64,000 bases of DNA from Xanthoparmelia taractica (lineage: Eukaryota > Ascomycota > Lecanoromycetes > Lecanorales > Parmeliaceae). Below, piece after piece: positions 46,238 to 58,890 of this stretch; the first letter of the stretch is position 1, and the number at the start of each line of letters is the position of its first letter. Where the stretch lies: NCBI GenBank assembly GCA_033085395.1, contig JANQBS010000178.1:20408-84407 (forward strand), given 5' to 3'. Under the pieces are notes generated by a model, which worked only from the letters and a program-made list of their open reading frames with translations, made no database searches and was not told the DNA's origin. A program made the translations under genes and the position numbers.

Positions 46238-48478
46238 TCAAATGTTCCTGAGCACATTTCCACTCGCACTCCTCCTTCCCTTGTCTCGTCTACTGTCTGT
46301 CCCTGTGTTCTTCAACTCCTGAGCCTTCTTCCTCTTCTCCGGGGCAAACGTGATCTCGCGCTCTCCTACGACTGTACTGGCGGTTGTCTTTGTGGGTTTG
46401 CTCTGTTTCGCTCGTGATCCGAAGGAGCGGTCTCGGGCTTGTTGAGGCTTCTTCGAGGATGTGATTCGCATCTGTGGCTGTTGAGGTCTGTGACCGGATC
46501 TCTTGTAAGAGACTGAAGAGATCCGGCCATTATCTTTAGTCTTGGGTGCCGCCTGCTCCTCACTAGACTCATCAGAGTCGGACCTAGGTATCTCCGTGAG
46601 AGCTTCTTCCTCCACAGCCGTCAACTTGCGCTCATTGGCATCGGTGGGCTCCATAGGCCCTGCTTTCGTGCTTGGATTTAGTGACTGAAACTCTCGTGAA
46701 CGCTCATCGATGGCAAAGTCTTCGTCTTGGAACAGCTTTGAGAATCGGGGATCTGCCAGTAAGCTGCCTGAAGGCTTCTCCTCCACACCAGCCGCTGCAG
46801 TGGCGTCTTCAACCATATCATCGGCCCCATTCTTTTCGAGTAACCTCTTCGCTTGCCTTCGTTGCTCTCGTTCTGTTCGCTCCATGATCTTCTCTGCCAG
46901 CTTTCTGTTGACCTTTGCTGTAACTTTCTTGTTCCCTCTGATCCTGCTCTCTCTCTCCGTGTCAATCTTATCCTTGACTCTCTTGTTTCGTTCCTCCTCC
47001 CACACGAACGGATCTGCGATGAGCCTTGCTTCTTCGTACAGTCGTTGTGCCACAAAGTAGCCATGCATGTAAGGGCGCAGCAGACTGGTAGTCCCTACCA
47101 AGTGGGCGAGATTTAGCGACTGGAGCTGCTGCATAGTTAAGAATTTGTAGTTGTCATAAACATCACCAGCCTTCTGGCTAGTATACGCATTGGGATCGTT
47201 CGGGTCTTCTGCCATTTCCTCAACAAGATTGTCAAGGAATGAGCACCACTTGGGAGCTGGTCCAAGCTGCGGTATCAGGAAACTATGTTGTTGCCGTCCC
47301 TCATTCGCAGTCAAGATCATCCCAGAGTCTTTGCACCACGCTACTGAGTTGATATCCACAGCGGGCTCAACAGATGTCCAAGGTGATCCATCTCGCTGAT
47401 CCCAGATTTTGATAATCCTTCTGTCTGATGATAGTATCTTGGGTTCAGCAGTCTGTGCGCGAGTTGAAGTAGAAGATGTAAGATAGATGAGCGTCTGTAT
47501 TGGGTATCCGTAGCCTTGATCTTTCTTCAGTAACGGAACCGGTGAACGGAGATCGTAAAGGTGAATTAATCCCGTTGATGATCCTGTGGCAATTCCTAAT
47601 CCAGAGCGGTCGAACTCCAACGCTGTGATTTCTTGCCTGCCCTCGAGCGGACCTGAGTACCTGGGACTCTGTAAAATGCCGACTCGACCTCTTGAGCGTG
47701 GGTCCCAGAATTCCACAGTGCCTAGCGATGTTCCGAAAGCCAGTAGCCCATGGGATTCCTCTGCAATTGCAGCAGAATTGACGCTCCCTGTGCCAATTCC
47801 GCCCTGCAATGCGCCACCCCCGCTGGACGTAAAGTCGTCACCACCAACATCAACTTCATATCCTCGCATGTACCTTCCCACTTCTAGGTTCAACCTGAAG
47901 ACTTCCCCGTTACCGTTCTCATTGACGCCAACAACGGGAATCAGCGCTTCCGCAGATCGCTTATCATACTTGAGATCTCTCCCATATCGTGGGAGCCTGG
48001 TGGTATGGTGGCATCCAAGGGGGGTGTGGAACTCCAGAGAACGGTCTGCCTGCAAATGTAGTGATTTGGAGTAGTCTGTGGATAGCAGGATGAAGGTGGT
48101 GTTTAGAGATATCGTATGGCGAGCAAAGGAAAGCGACAAATGAGGTAGGTAGTGCGTATGTATCTGGGGCTTATAGGTTCCTGGCAGGCCATCAGTACTC
48201 GTACTCGATAAGCGTTATAGACATGGTAGAAAGCAGGCATACAGTGCTGTCAAAGACATACCCGTGCTCATCACCCATTGCCCGTCATCACTGACCCTCA
48301 CACACTGACTAGCCTCCTCGAACTCGAAATCCTGGAGTAGCTCTATGCGACTGGCATACTCGGGATCATTTTTAAGACTTCTTTTCCGTTTTCTGGCCAG
48401 CCATTCGGGAAGAGGTCGCGCTGTAGAAGAGCCTGAGATTGTATAGACTGGAACGGCAGAATGATTACTGATCTTCAT
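46238..48478 (-). CDS. enp2: Nucleolar WD-repeat protein Enp2/NOL10
   Basis: Exons join(48478..48262, 48180..46238) give 719 residues (yeast Enp2 is about 707). The 81-nt intron joins WVMSTG-TYKPQI, a core family motif. Enp2 is a component of the small-subunit processome and works in 18S pre-rRNA maturation in the nucleolus. Residues 1-400 form a WD-repeat propeller (RSLEFHTPLG, TVEFWDPRSRGRVG, IIKIWDQRDG). Then come the conserved WCSFLDNLVEEM...NYKFL segment, a long basic helix (RNKRVKDKIDTERESRIRGNK, about 475-495) and the NUC153 motif (DPRFSKLFQDEDFAIDERS). The tail is Lys/Arg-rich. It is divergent from med13. Confidence 0.95.
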
Positions 48479-48845
48479 AGCGAGTTTGGCTCAGCTGAAG
48501 CTGCAATGGAGCTGTGAAATGCATACAGAATTTTTGAACAAAAACCTTTAATATGGCATCATGCATTTTTGATAGCGGCTGCACCCGACGCTAACTTTGG
48601 ATGCTTTTCCTCGCTCGCGAACCGCCTCGAACCGAAGATCTGCGCAGGCTTCGCAGCCTCCGCCGCTTCATTCTTGGAAATCAATTGTATAGTTTACTAT
48701 CGATCAGTCGCATCGTGCACCAGAGTGCTACCTTTCGAAGCTTTCAGTATGTGCCTCATCTGCCCAAGGCGAAGCACTTCTATAGCACACAGCTATTCTA
48801 TGAGTTGCTACAAGTCGCAGCGCCGATTGGCACATGCGAGGGGGC
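48479..48845. promoter_or_regulatory. Divergent promoter of enp2 and med13
   Basis: 367 bp between start codons. No coding frame supported and no specific site recognised. Confidence 0.5.
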
Positions 48846-51800
48846 ATGGACTTCCCTGACGACATAACGACCAACGTCTTCAGGGTTGTGAGTCTCTCAC
48901 GATATCCTGACGATAAACGCATTTACTAAGGCTTGTATAGGGTGACATCCAAGAGATACATTGGGCCTTCTACGCCAGAAGGCTCAAGTATGGGTCAACT
49001 TTGCAGAATCCTTCATCGAGCGAGGAAGCAGAAGATATAGCACAATCTATACAATCATCGGAATATATACTACGCGAGAAGGGACACCATGTACTTCTCG
49101 ACAAGGAAAACGCTGGCGTGTGGGTCTTCAGCATGTCCCAACCGTTACAAGAGGGCACCGCTCAGAACTTGGGTCTAGAAGGCCTCGAAAGTGAGTTTTC
49201 CGTGTCATTCTACTAAGTATGTCCGCTAATGGAGTTTAACAGGCACATCCGTCGGAACCATACGTCCAGAGGACCTTGTCACTCTCACAAACTCCAATTT
49301 GTCAGCTCCGCCTTTGATCAAAACAGCGCGCCCCGCTCAGTCAACCGGCAAAGCAAAGGAAGAGCTGAATACACAAGCTTATGGCTCGAACGTGAGCTCA
49401 AGTGCACAGGCGTCGACCGGTGAGCCGAGTCGCAAGGCAGGAGAAGCCAGCCAGGATCATACCATCTCCGAGATCTATTTTAACTTGATCTCTGCGGTAT
49501 CTCGTTCTCTGTCGTATTCATTGGGAAAAAAGCGAGGATGGGTCCAAGTCGAGCCTTGTGCATGTGTAGACGCGCGAACGCTTGGAGATGATCTCTTTGA
49601 CAATTCAGAGCTACATCCATGGACTCCCACAACAATCAAATTGTCCTTCGACGTCAAGTGGCTTGCATCCGGGACAATGTTGATCTCATTCTTTCAAGCG
49701 CGGCTGCCAAGACTAATAAGGATGTCTACAATACTTTCAAGGGACGCACAGGCCACAAGAATGGCTATCGGAGCACCTCTACTACTCTCACCGTCTGGTA
49801 TCAAGTGCCATTTTCTGGGAACGGAAACCTCCCTAAAAAGCGACGTCCAGCGCAGGCTAGCCTCACAGATTAAGGCTTCGATATCAAGGCGTCTACTACA
49901 TCAAGGCATAAGGTCTCTGCAGGAGGTAACGTGGATCAATGTGCAGATGAGACCTGATCCAGTCTCCTTCCGTCCATCGGTGTCACTATGGCCAGCCGAT
50001 CTTTGCTTCTGTGAAGATTCGATCGACCAAATCAGCGGCGAAGACAGCGGCCCATTCGATAGGCCTCTCGCGGATGGCTCGGTTGACCCTTTAGAGAAGG
50101 TTGAGTCATGGTTTTTAGGAAAAGCTGCACGCATGGAGGCGTCACGAATCAGGCTGCTCGAAGAGAACAAGAAAGCTCAGGCACTAAAAGACGTCGAAGA
50201 TACGGATGATGAGGACCCTTTATCTCCCTTCGAAATGCCAGTGGATCAAGGCATCAGTCCTCAAGATGTGAGCGGAATCTATCCCACGCCACCAGATGGA
50301 CTACCACCAGCACTTCTAGGGTCGTCAAATTCGAATAACCTACGACCTGGTGACTACGACGGGGAGGAGAAGGAGCTACAGCCAGGCGATGAGATGCGTG
50401 GAGACTACGATGGACAGGAAAATGATGACCTTTTTGGAGATATCGATATCGATATGTTTGCCTCTAATGGGCTCACTGAAGCAGACTTCAGTTTCTTCGA
50501 TGAGCCGGGTATGATCGATGAAGATCTACGGGAGACTGGCCAGGTCATGGCCCTAGATGATACGAACGAGACAACAGACCATCCCATGGCATTCGACGAA
50601 CAGGGTGTGACAGCGACGCTGGACGAAAGAGGTGATACCGGACCAGATGAAACCATTGCTGAGGAACAGGAAGATATCATTAGCGCACAAGGTATGACTG
50701 CATTTTCCATCGTGCTTGTTCTTTCAACGCTCCTACAAGTCTTAAAGGCCTAGCTCACCCTATACAGGCAGCGATCAGGCGTTAATCACGACCGACGTTA
50801 ACCTTCCTGACAAGGACTACAAGAAGTCCCTTAGGTTTGCCGTTGGTGTAGAGGATGTCGACTATGGAGCGCTCAAGCAACTGAACCTGGGTCACGGAAC
50901 GACTTTTGAAGACGCCGATAGGGACCAAAGAGGCTCCTTTGAACATGTGTCCTTTCAAGTACCTACTTTCAGCTTTGATGACAAGTACAGTATGCAGGGC
51001 CGGTTCGCCTTTAACGTGGATGAGCTGCCGATTCCCAAACATAGAGATCGCCAATCCCATCCTGAAAACCATCTCAAAATCAGAAGCATCAGTCCGGAGG
51101 AGTCCTCAGTGGAAGATAGTGTGGATACAGGCTAGTTGCTTCTTTCTAGTCTGCGGAGCTGAGCCATTGCTGACTTTTAACGAAACAGATGACGAGGAGG
51201 AAGACGCTGATGCGCTAGAAGGCTCTGATTTCGATGAAGCAACGAACCTTTCCCTAGGCTCACGAGCAGAGCCGTCACGAAAAAGAAAGAGAGAGCAGCC
51301 CGATGAAGATGATCACTTTGTGACACCGTCTTCTTCAATTCCCCTGGCAGGGAGCCTGGCGGGCTCCCCTCGAAATAAATTGGATGAACCTATGTCAGAC
51401 TTCTCAAAGCCAAAGACACTCGAACAGGCAACAGATATGCCAGACTTTGAGGCTCGGCTTCATGGGAGCTCAGGGCCGTCTTTCACATGCCGAGGGCAGA
51501 CTCTTATCAAGGTGGCTCAACTAGTCGCACACCAAGCAGTATCTGGACTCCTTGAATCACGGCCCAATATTTCTGACGAGGCCGATCTGGTGGGACAAAG
51601 TATACCAGATCACTCGGTCCAGAATACGATGACACAGATGTTAACAGCATTCTTCCCAGCCAATAAGCGTTGCAACCTTAGAGAGTATACCAGTCTTGGC
51701 GCGAGAAACCCAGCTAGTGTGTCGAAGGACCAGGTAGTGTTACATCAAAAGAACTTGAAGCCTGCTCACATCGTCGGAGGATCCACCGGTACCAGCCAGT

Positions 51801-53496
51801 CCATCTTCAAGCTTGATAGTCCTCATACCCGTGTTCGACGCAACGGTGTTTCAACCGAATTATCTGCCTCTGCGCTGTCCTTTTGGGAAGAACTTAGCTT
51901 AGGACCGGCTCATGAACCGAAAGACATCGATGCCTTTTGCGTATGTCCAAAAAATAAGTACATCGAAGAAGGGGTTGTGGCTTTCCTCAATATGATTAAA
52001 GGCACTTATCAGAGCTGTAATTTGGGCACACACGATCTTGGCCTTGACACCTCCCTTGCTGATTATAGCGAGCGTATTGTTACCGTACCCCTGGACGCGA
52101 GCAAACCCGAAAAGTTCCTACAGGACACCGCTGTAAAGTGCGGAGGGCTTGGTACCAAGCTCCCGGAGCTCGGACTGCAAAATGGCACAACCGTCATCTA
52201 CATCATCAATCCTTTCAAAGATCAGCAATACCTTCCCAGGCTTTGTGATGCCCTGTCAAGACTTCCCGATTCTTACGGTGCGGCGCGGGAGAAACGGCGG
52301 CCCGAAAGGGAGGATGACTTCGTAATGCAAATAGTCCCGCTTGGCCTAGTATGGAGTCCGGAATCTGTGGTCGTGCCATCTCCCGCAGAATATAGAAGGC
52401 TTGCTTTCGAGATATATAATCAGTGTGCTTCCTCCGAAAGCGGCCAAAATCGGAAGTCGGACTTCATCAGTGCACCAGCAGTCTGTCTGGCAAAAGCTAT
52501 ACCTAAAACAATTGACTTCAAGCTGATTTCGGAAAGCTGGGCTCCGCTCATGCAATCGGACAGTTGTGTGCATGTGTCTTATGCTTGGGATACCACCAGC
52601 GAATGGCTCGCTGCAATCTGGACAGACAATCTGGGGGTCCTCTCGTGGCGTGCGTGCTACTGTCTTGGGAAGAACGAGAACAAACCGTGGAAACCATTTT
52701 ATGAGGTTGTCAAAGAGGTCTTGGAGACTTCTTTTGAGATGTTACAGCCACCGAACGCGCCGTGGCGACTCGTCGTATGCAAAGACCGTCCAATGCTCAA
52801 GCAGGAGAATGATGGTATATACTGAAGCCTGTGGCTCCACCTCTGTGTTGCGAAACTGACGCATACATAGTCTGGCTACGAGCACTCGCTGCTTCCAGCA
52901 GGCCGTCGGTCTCTTGCACAATCCTCACTGTCGATGCGAATCCCCACTTGACTTTGACCCATTCAGACCTTCAAACGAGCTCTTCTGATGTGGCTCCTGG
53001 CCTCTTAGTTACACCTGGAGCTACTCCTCAAACAAATACACTGTCGCCAGACATCTCTGGTCTTGGTTCGACACCTGCAGGGAATGCTGCTCAAGTTGGG
53101 ACACCGCCCCCTAACACCGCGCTTGGTGACCACGACTCAGAAGCCAAGCTTGTTGACATCACGGACGAGACATGGGGCGTTATAATGGATGGCCCTCTCG
53201 ACGAGGTGAGTACCCCGTCCGATGAATATATACCTATGGCCAGTGGGTATCTTGTCAAACGAGCTGGGCCGAGAGATGAGGATGGGTTGATACCGTTGGG
53301 CGTGAATCTCTTTTATGGGCAAAAGCCGTACAGGGCGGTACTGAAAGAAGTACTGGGAATGTACCGGAATCTGGGAACTCTGGCGAGAGTGAGAGGCATT
53401 GTGGATCCGGTGAAGAGCGTATTGCCATTGCATGTTGCTGCCGCAAGGAAAGCATGGAAAGGGGTGAGTGAGACGATGCGGTATGTACGTGAATGA
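48846..53496 (+). CDS. med13: Mediator complex subunit 13 (Med13/Ssn2)
   Basis: Exons join(48846..48887, 48941..49190, 49243..50691, 50768..51130, 51189..52814, 52871..53496) give 1451 residues. Med13 links the CDK8 kinase module to core Mediator. The N-terminus MDFPDDITTNVFRVGDIQEI matches the Med13 N-domain, as do IYFNLISAVSRSLSYSL and HPWTPTTIKLSFDVKWL. The middle is acidic and poorly conserved (DLFGDIDIDMF). The C-terminal MID/PIWI-like region has VIYIINPF and HVSYAWDTTSEWLAAIWTDN, and the end NLGTLARVRGIVDPVKSVLPLHVAAA is diagnostic. The fourth intron has no good GT donor at the expected spot: either GC-AG (CAG/GCTAGT at 51131) or a weak GT at 51119; both keep frame. Other introns are 52-76 nt. 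Confidence 0.94.
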
Positions 53497-54173
53497 TGAA
53501 TGAAGACTGGAGCACTCGGTCCATGGTTGGAAAGTAGGATGATGAATGACTGATGCACTTGGTTACATGAATGAGTGCATGGAAATGGCACTCTTCTTAT
53601 GCTTGAATATTTTGTCCGGAGTGGAGTGGGACCAGTCTCTGGGATCCTCCACGATCCACGACCCCGGATCTAGAGCCTTTTGTATGCTGCATACATGAAT
53701 CCACAAATGTACAAGAGATGCTGCTACTGTTCGACGCCGCAAATGACAGTTGTAAGTCAGGAGAAGTGGAAGTGGAATAGTTGGGGCAGAGCGGTTAGTC
53801 CGATGCTACTTACCATGGAACAATGACTTGCCGCCAAACATTGACATTTGAATCATCTCATCAAGAATAGGCGGTGCCGATTTCTGCTACAACACACCCA
53901 CAACCCCCTCGACCTTGCCCATCTTAGTGACGAACCGTTTCTACATCCTGTCAACAATCATCTTCACTTTAGCCTCTCGCTCAGTTCCCTCATCTGTATT
54001 CATCAATTTGTTTCCCACCGAACGCGAGGATATTCCTTTGCGGAATTGGCCGTCAACTCGACTCCACTAACTTTTCCTCTTCTTATCTTTCATCCTCCCC
54101 CTTCCACCTTCCACCCTCCAATTGTTCTCAACTTCCGCACCTTTTCACAACCGCCATTTCGTCTTCACTAGCC
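53497..54173. other. Spacer between med13 and the CCCH gene
   Basis: 677 bp with the med13 3' flank and, to the right, a CT-rich leader before the CCCH gene start. No gene. Confidence 0.45.
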
Positions 54174-56277
54174 ATGGACGACCTGTTGAGTAACTTCGCA
54201 GACCACAATTTCGCAGAACCCAATTTCGCAGACCAAAGCATCGAGTCTCCAACCGAAGAATGCTACAAATATCATTTTGTTAATGATAGCCCTGCGGGCT
54301 CGGAACATAATAGACCTGTGCGCCCTACGGCCACTACGTCAGCGGGACCATGCAATCGGGATTCCTTGTTTGACATTGAGGATCCAGCCTCGTATCAAGC
54401 CACCGGCAATCAGGACGACGATGAAGAAGATTACAATGCTGACATCGAAGAGAATACTGATGACTACGAGCCAGAACGCGATGAAGCTTACTATCAACAA
54501 CCGACCAACGGCACGAGCTACAAGGAAGAGTCGCAATTGGGGATCGAACGAGACGATCTCAACCGCTCCTTCCACAGCCAGAATCGCGGACCCTTCGAAA
54601 CGCATAGCATTAACAGCGGAAAGAAGCCGGAGAATGTCGAGCCAGATCCAACTCCAAGCGATCATGAGCAGAATTTGGATGGCTTCAAGCAACACCTACG
54701 TAGGCTTCATCGCCAAGACTTTGATAGAGATGAGATTCTCTTTGTATGCTCCCCTTTTAGCACGTTCTCTTCTCGACCCTAGGATCTGCTAACGTGCTCA
54801 ACAGCAACTCCATTCCGAAAATCGCGACTTGAAGAATCTATTGAAAGAGAGTGTTCCGGGAAGCAATTCGAGGGCGGAAGCTGCGGAAAGAAGCTTGTTC
54901 GAGATTCGCAAGTCTTTAGTAAGTCTCGCAATCAAAGCACTAACTATGAAATTTGCTAATCTGTGGCGTGTCAGGACAATAGTCCCTTTGTTTGTGTACT
55001 CATTGATGGAAAAGGATATAGAGTTAGCGCACACCCTTGCTGTCTGGCTCAATAACTGTTGTTAACAGTGAACGCTACAGATTCATGAGGATCTTCTCCA
55101 GCTCGGGAGAAAAGGGGGATTTGAGGCTGCAGACCGACTGCGAGATGAAGTATCAGACTACCTTCAACAGTATAGTGACGCCAAACATTGGGGGATCATG
55201 GTACACCTCTATGTTGATATTGGAGGTGTGCTGGCTCGCTGCGTTAGCAACGATATCCTCCTGAGCGATAGCACCGTAAGAGGCTTCATGCTTGGTTTTG
55301 CGCAAGCTCAGCCGCTTTTCACCATTGTGGACGTGGGACATGAGCCAGAGATCTTGTCACATAAAGTGGAAGGTATGTTTGACTCTCAATACTATGCGAT
55401 AGTAGATACTTAACGTGAAACAGCAATGTTCCACCTCTTCGCTAATAACGCTCAATGCAAACACTTAATATTTGGTTGCTGTCACAACGGTTCCTACGCA
55501 GTCGCACTAGAGAAATACGCCTCCAACCCTATCACCGCCACCAGTATCACTCTACTCAAGTCATACGAGTCAAATACGGTCTTTGAGGGTCTACCCTTCG
55601 ATTTAGTGGAGTTCCCACGTGTTTTCCGGTCTACACCATACAAAGAAACAGATCGATTAGTCGAGGACGCCGATTACATACAGGATTTACTACAACAGCC
55701 TAACTCCGACTACACCACGAGAGGGGCTAAGAACTCGAGTGCAAAAGAAGTCAGGCGGGGAAGTGAAGCCATTGCAAAATGGCAAGCGACTGCCGGCCCC
55801 CCATGGCCTAAACCAGCTCCTGCTCCCAATGCCCTGTTAGGATGGGCGACGGAAAAGAATGTACTACTTAACATCAACAATGAGCGTGTAGACCATGAGC
55901 TGGGAGAGGTGGATCACGAGACGTCCGAGAGTATGTTGGATCGGATCGAAGTACAACGATTCTGTCTTTTCTACCATTTGCAAGGCTCTTGCGCTGCACT
56001 GTCAGCGGGAAACCCCTGCAATTTTAGGCATGGGCCCAGACTCAATGACGACGAGCTTCGCTTTTTGAGGCGAGATTCACGACGAAGACCCTGCAACTTT
56101 GGCTCCACATGTCTCAGGGCTGACTGCATGTACGGACATGTGTGTCTGAGTCAACCAGGCTGCGAGAAAGGCCCAACATGCCCTTTCTACAAATTCCATA
56201 AGGTAGACAAGACAGCAGTCAGGGTGTTATCGTCCGAGAAGAACTTGAGTCCACGAAAGAGAGGATTGAAATTCTGA
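54174..56277 (+). CDS. CCCH zinc-finger protein with a DUF7923-like domain
   Basis: Exons join(54174..54743, 54805..54918, 54975..55022, 55081..55372, 55424..56277) give 625 residues. Introns are 51-61 nt. Residues 1-190 are acidic and disordered. A short coiled coil (QLHSENRDLKNLL) precedes a domain at about 230-420 with VCVLIDGKGYR, GGFEAADRLRDEVSDYL, MVHLYVDIGG and MFHLFANNAQCKHLIFGCCH. This is the pattern of the fungal domain that precedes CCCH fingers (DUF7923, from memory). Three fingers follow: Cys522-x8-Cys-x8-Cys-x3-His544, Cys565-x5-Cys-x4-Cys-x3-His580, and an irregular Cys582-Cys588-Cys594-His600. Probably an RNA-binding regulator. The LIDGKG and cysteine-rich core could suggest a NYN/PIN-like nuclease fold, which I cannot test. 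The 48-nt third exon is small but needed for LIDGKG. Confidence 0.88.
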
Positions 56278-57176
56278 TCAGGATTGGATTGACAGAGCCA
56301 GCAAGAGTACGTTGGTGGGATATGACAAACCTCGATTGATACGTCAGCTTCACATATGGTGCCCTCTGAGCGATATCAAGTGATGGACTGACTAGTTTTT
56401 GACTCGGTTAGGTGATTGCTAGACTCTTCGGGACTGTCTGATCATGTTCATCCAGGGCAGCGGGCTTCCCGTGTTGTTAATGATGCACTGCATAGTAGAT
56501 AAGTATGGACGAAGTCCTCTCAAAGCTTTCACATTGGATCTCCCTTCGCAATGGCCTGCCCTTGAACGCCTTTGCTTTGGCTTCAACGTGCCTTTGTGTT
56601 TGCCCATTGAACAATCACACAAGCGATGCCGGAAGGTCAGATACCGGCCTATTTGTGACAGCAAATTTGCCTGATGCTTTTACGCTTGGCATATTTGAGC
56701 TTTGACAAAAGCTGTAGGGGTACTTCTCCACACCACCCTTGATTAGTCATTCAAGGTTTGGGAATACCGGTTTTCTGAAGCCGCAAATATGTGTTAAGTA
56801 TGGCTGCCGTGCTCTGCAAACGAATCAACTTTTGCGCAGCCCCATGTTTTGAACAAGGACTCAAGAACAAGTTACAGGTCCCAAACATGTTAGCAGTGGC
56901 CAGTCAATTGCTGCTCCAATTGTGGCAATGCTACAAGGTCCTTTTTTTACTCGTGCTTGCGAGGTCTTAAGAGGCAACTTCTTCCAAACAAGTCAGGGCG
57001 AAGCCTGGCCGTCGACAGTGCCCGTTCATGTGCTGCTGAAACGAAAATAGTGTTGCCTCGATCCCCGTCATGTTTATTTTTGTATCGCCAGACTCGTTGT
57101 TTCGGTTTCAGAGCGACCGCAGGGCCCAGACAATCTCTTGAATATTTAAACACCGTTCGATTTCCACTTTCCTTCC
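56278..57176. other. Intergenic region with a TATA-like box
   Basis: No supported gene. AATATTTAAA at about 57140-57149 is a good TATA-like element for the gene to the right. Confidence 0.4.
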
Positions 57177-57986
57177 ATGAGCTTAGACCATCACAATTCT
57201 TACAGTCACCAAAGATTCCTTCGCCTTTTCGAAGAAAACAGCATTCATCATGCACCTCTGCTTCCCTACCTTTTTGCGTCGGGCGAAGTCATCGCGAACC
57301 ATATCAGTGCTAGAAACATCAGCGCCTCCGGAGACACGCCACTTGCGCCTCCGAAGTTTTCAATGTATACCATGCACAAACGCTAGCATCAACGATTTTC
57401 CACTAACATGAAGACCAGGTCACCCGGCAAGAATATCACTCTTCCAGACGGCACCATCATAGTCGATGGCGAAGCAAGCTGCTGGGATCGTCCCCAAGCT
57501 CCACCCGTCCCTAGCGATAGCACCAAATATGCTAAAGGAATGTGCTCCGTATGCGTGTCACAGAGCCTTCCGGACATCGGCATCCTAACCCTCGGCTCGA
57601 TCCAGCAATACAGTGTCCGTTTCCGAGACATGACCAATCGCGACATGGGTTCCGCCAACAACGAGACACTTGCAGCGCTCGACGGCCACACAAATGACAA
57701 AAAGACCGTCTTCACCATGACCGTCGGTGGGAAACCGTTTCATCTGTGGACGATGAGGGACCCCGGTTTCCCCTGGTGGGCTGCCGTCTACATGGATTGG
57801 AATGGACCGGGCCCGATAGATCCTTTCGCCCAGCCGCCAATGTCGTACTCCCATGCTTCGGACAAGGACGCTTATCCTATTCAAATGCTCAACCAGACGG
57901 GAATAGCAGTAGGTATGTCTTGTAATGAAAGTGCCCAGTCACGGGACAAGAAGACGGTCTACTTTACATGCGGGTTTCACTGCTAG
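57177..57986 (+). CDS. Hypothetical protein, two-exon model
   Basis: Family not recognised. The secure part is 57419-57986, an open frame with balanced composition: SPGKNITLPDGTIIVDGE, FRDMTNRDMG, TVGGKPFHLWTM and a C-terminus rich in Cys and aromatic residues, ending CGFHC. Upstream, the frame from ATG 57177 is the same phase and is broken only by a TAG at 57384. A 54-nt intron (57365-57418, GTATAC donor, CTAAC branch site, CCAG acceptor) removes that stop and keeps frame, giving 251 residues. Otherwise translation would start at ATG 57408 with 192 residues. There is no clear signal peptide. A TATA-like box lies about 30 bp before the upstream ATG. Confidence 0.5.
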
Positions 57987-58890
57987 TCGTGGGGCCCCTT
58001 TGAGAGAGCTTTAGGTTTTGCAGGACGGGGGAAATGGGGACTGCGGCGTTGATCGTCGCCGGTTGAGTCTGCTCTTTCAGATGCATGCGTTGAGATTTTC
58101 TTGCTCGATTTGCTTGCTCTGGTTACATGAGTCCGTCCACGATGCGGACCTGGCGTTTCTATCTAATTATTATTCCTACCTAATAATACGTTCCTTACCA
58201 ACAGACCCCCCCAAACCCGACTTCATCTCCCACCCCATGAGCCTCAAATACCCTTCCTGCAACCTCAGTCTTCTCAAACCCTACATATATCTCCTCCACC
58301 GCAAATATATCCCTACCCTACTATCCCTAGCCCCCTCACCGCCTCACCTCCTCCCCAGCATTCACATCTCCAGCGCCCTCTGCCACGATCAAACAATATG
58401 AGCTCGCCTATCTCATCAATTAATCTATACCCAACCACGAACATCTTGTCAGTATTCCCCATTCACAAATGCATACACACCGCGTCACTAGCATAAGAGA
58501 GATTTGCGAATTCGATGATTCGGCCGGCTTAACGTCAGGGCCAGCTGTTCGCCGGCCTAGGTAGACCCTAGCACGTACCCCAGGCCCGTACAGCTCCTAT
58601 GCCTAGGCAGCGCAGATATGGAACTTGCTGGGCTATATAGCTATATACAAGCTCGGTTGACGGAGAGGAGGGAGGGAGGAAGGGCGGGAGAGGGAGAGGA
58701 AGGGATGAGAGGACGGCATGGCTCTGAAAACCTGACAGGGAGGAATTTGGCTGAAGAGGCATTGTCTGGCGCGAGGCCCATGTATATATATATATATATA
58801 TACAGCTTATCAGAACAAGTCTCTCTCCGCATGTGCACTTCTTTCCGTAGCAGCGGTTGCCAAGAGCATCAGGCAGGCATGTTTGAACCC
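57987..58890. other. Intergenic region, no gene recognised
   Basis: Short frames only. It ends in the 8-bp target-site copy TTGAACCC (58883-58890) that flanks the mobile element to the right. Confidence 0.45.
58783..58802. repeat. (TA)n microsatellite
   Basis: Ten uninterrupted TA copies. Confidence 0.95.
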
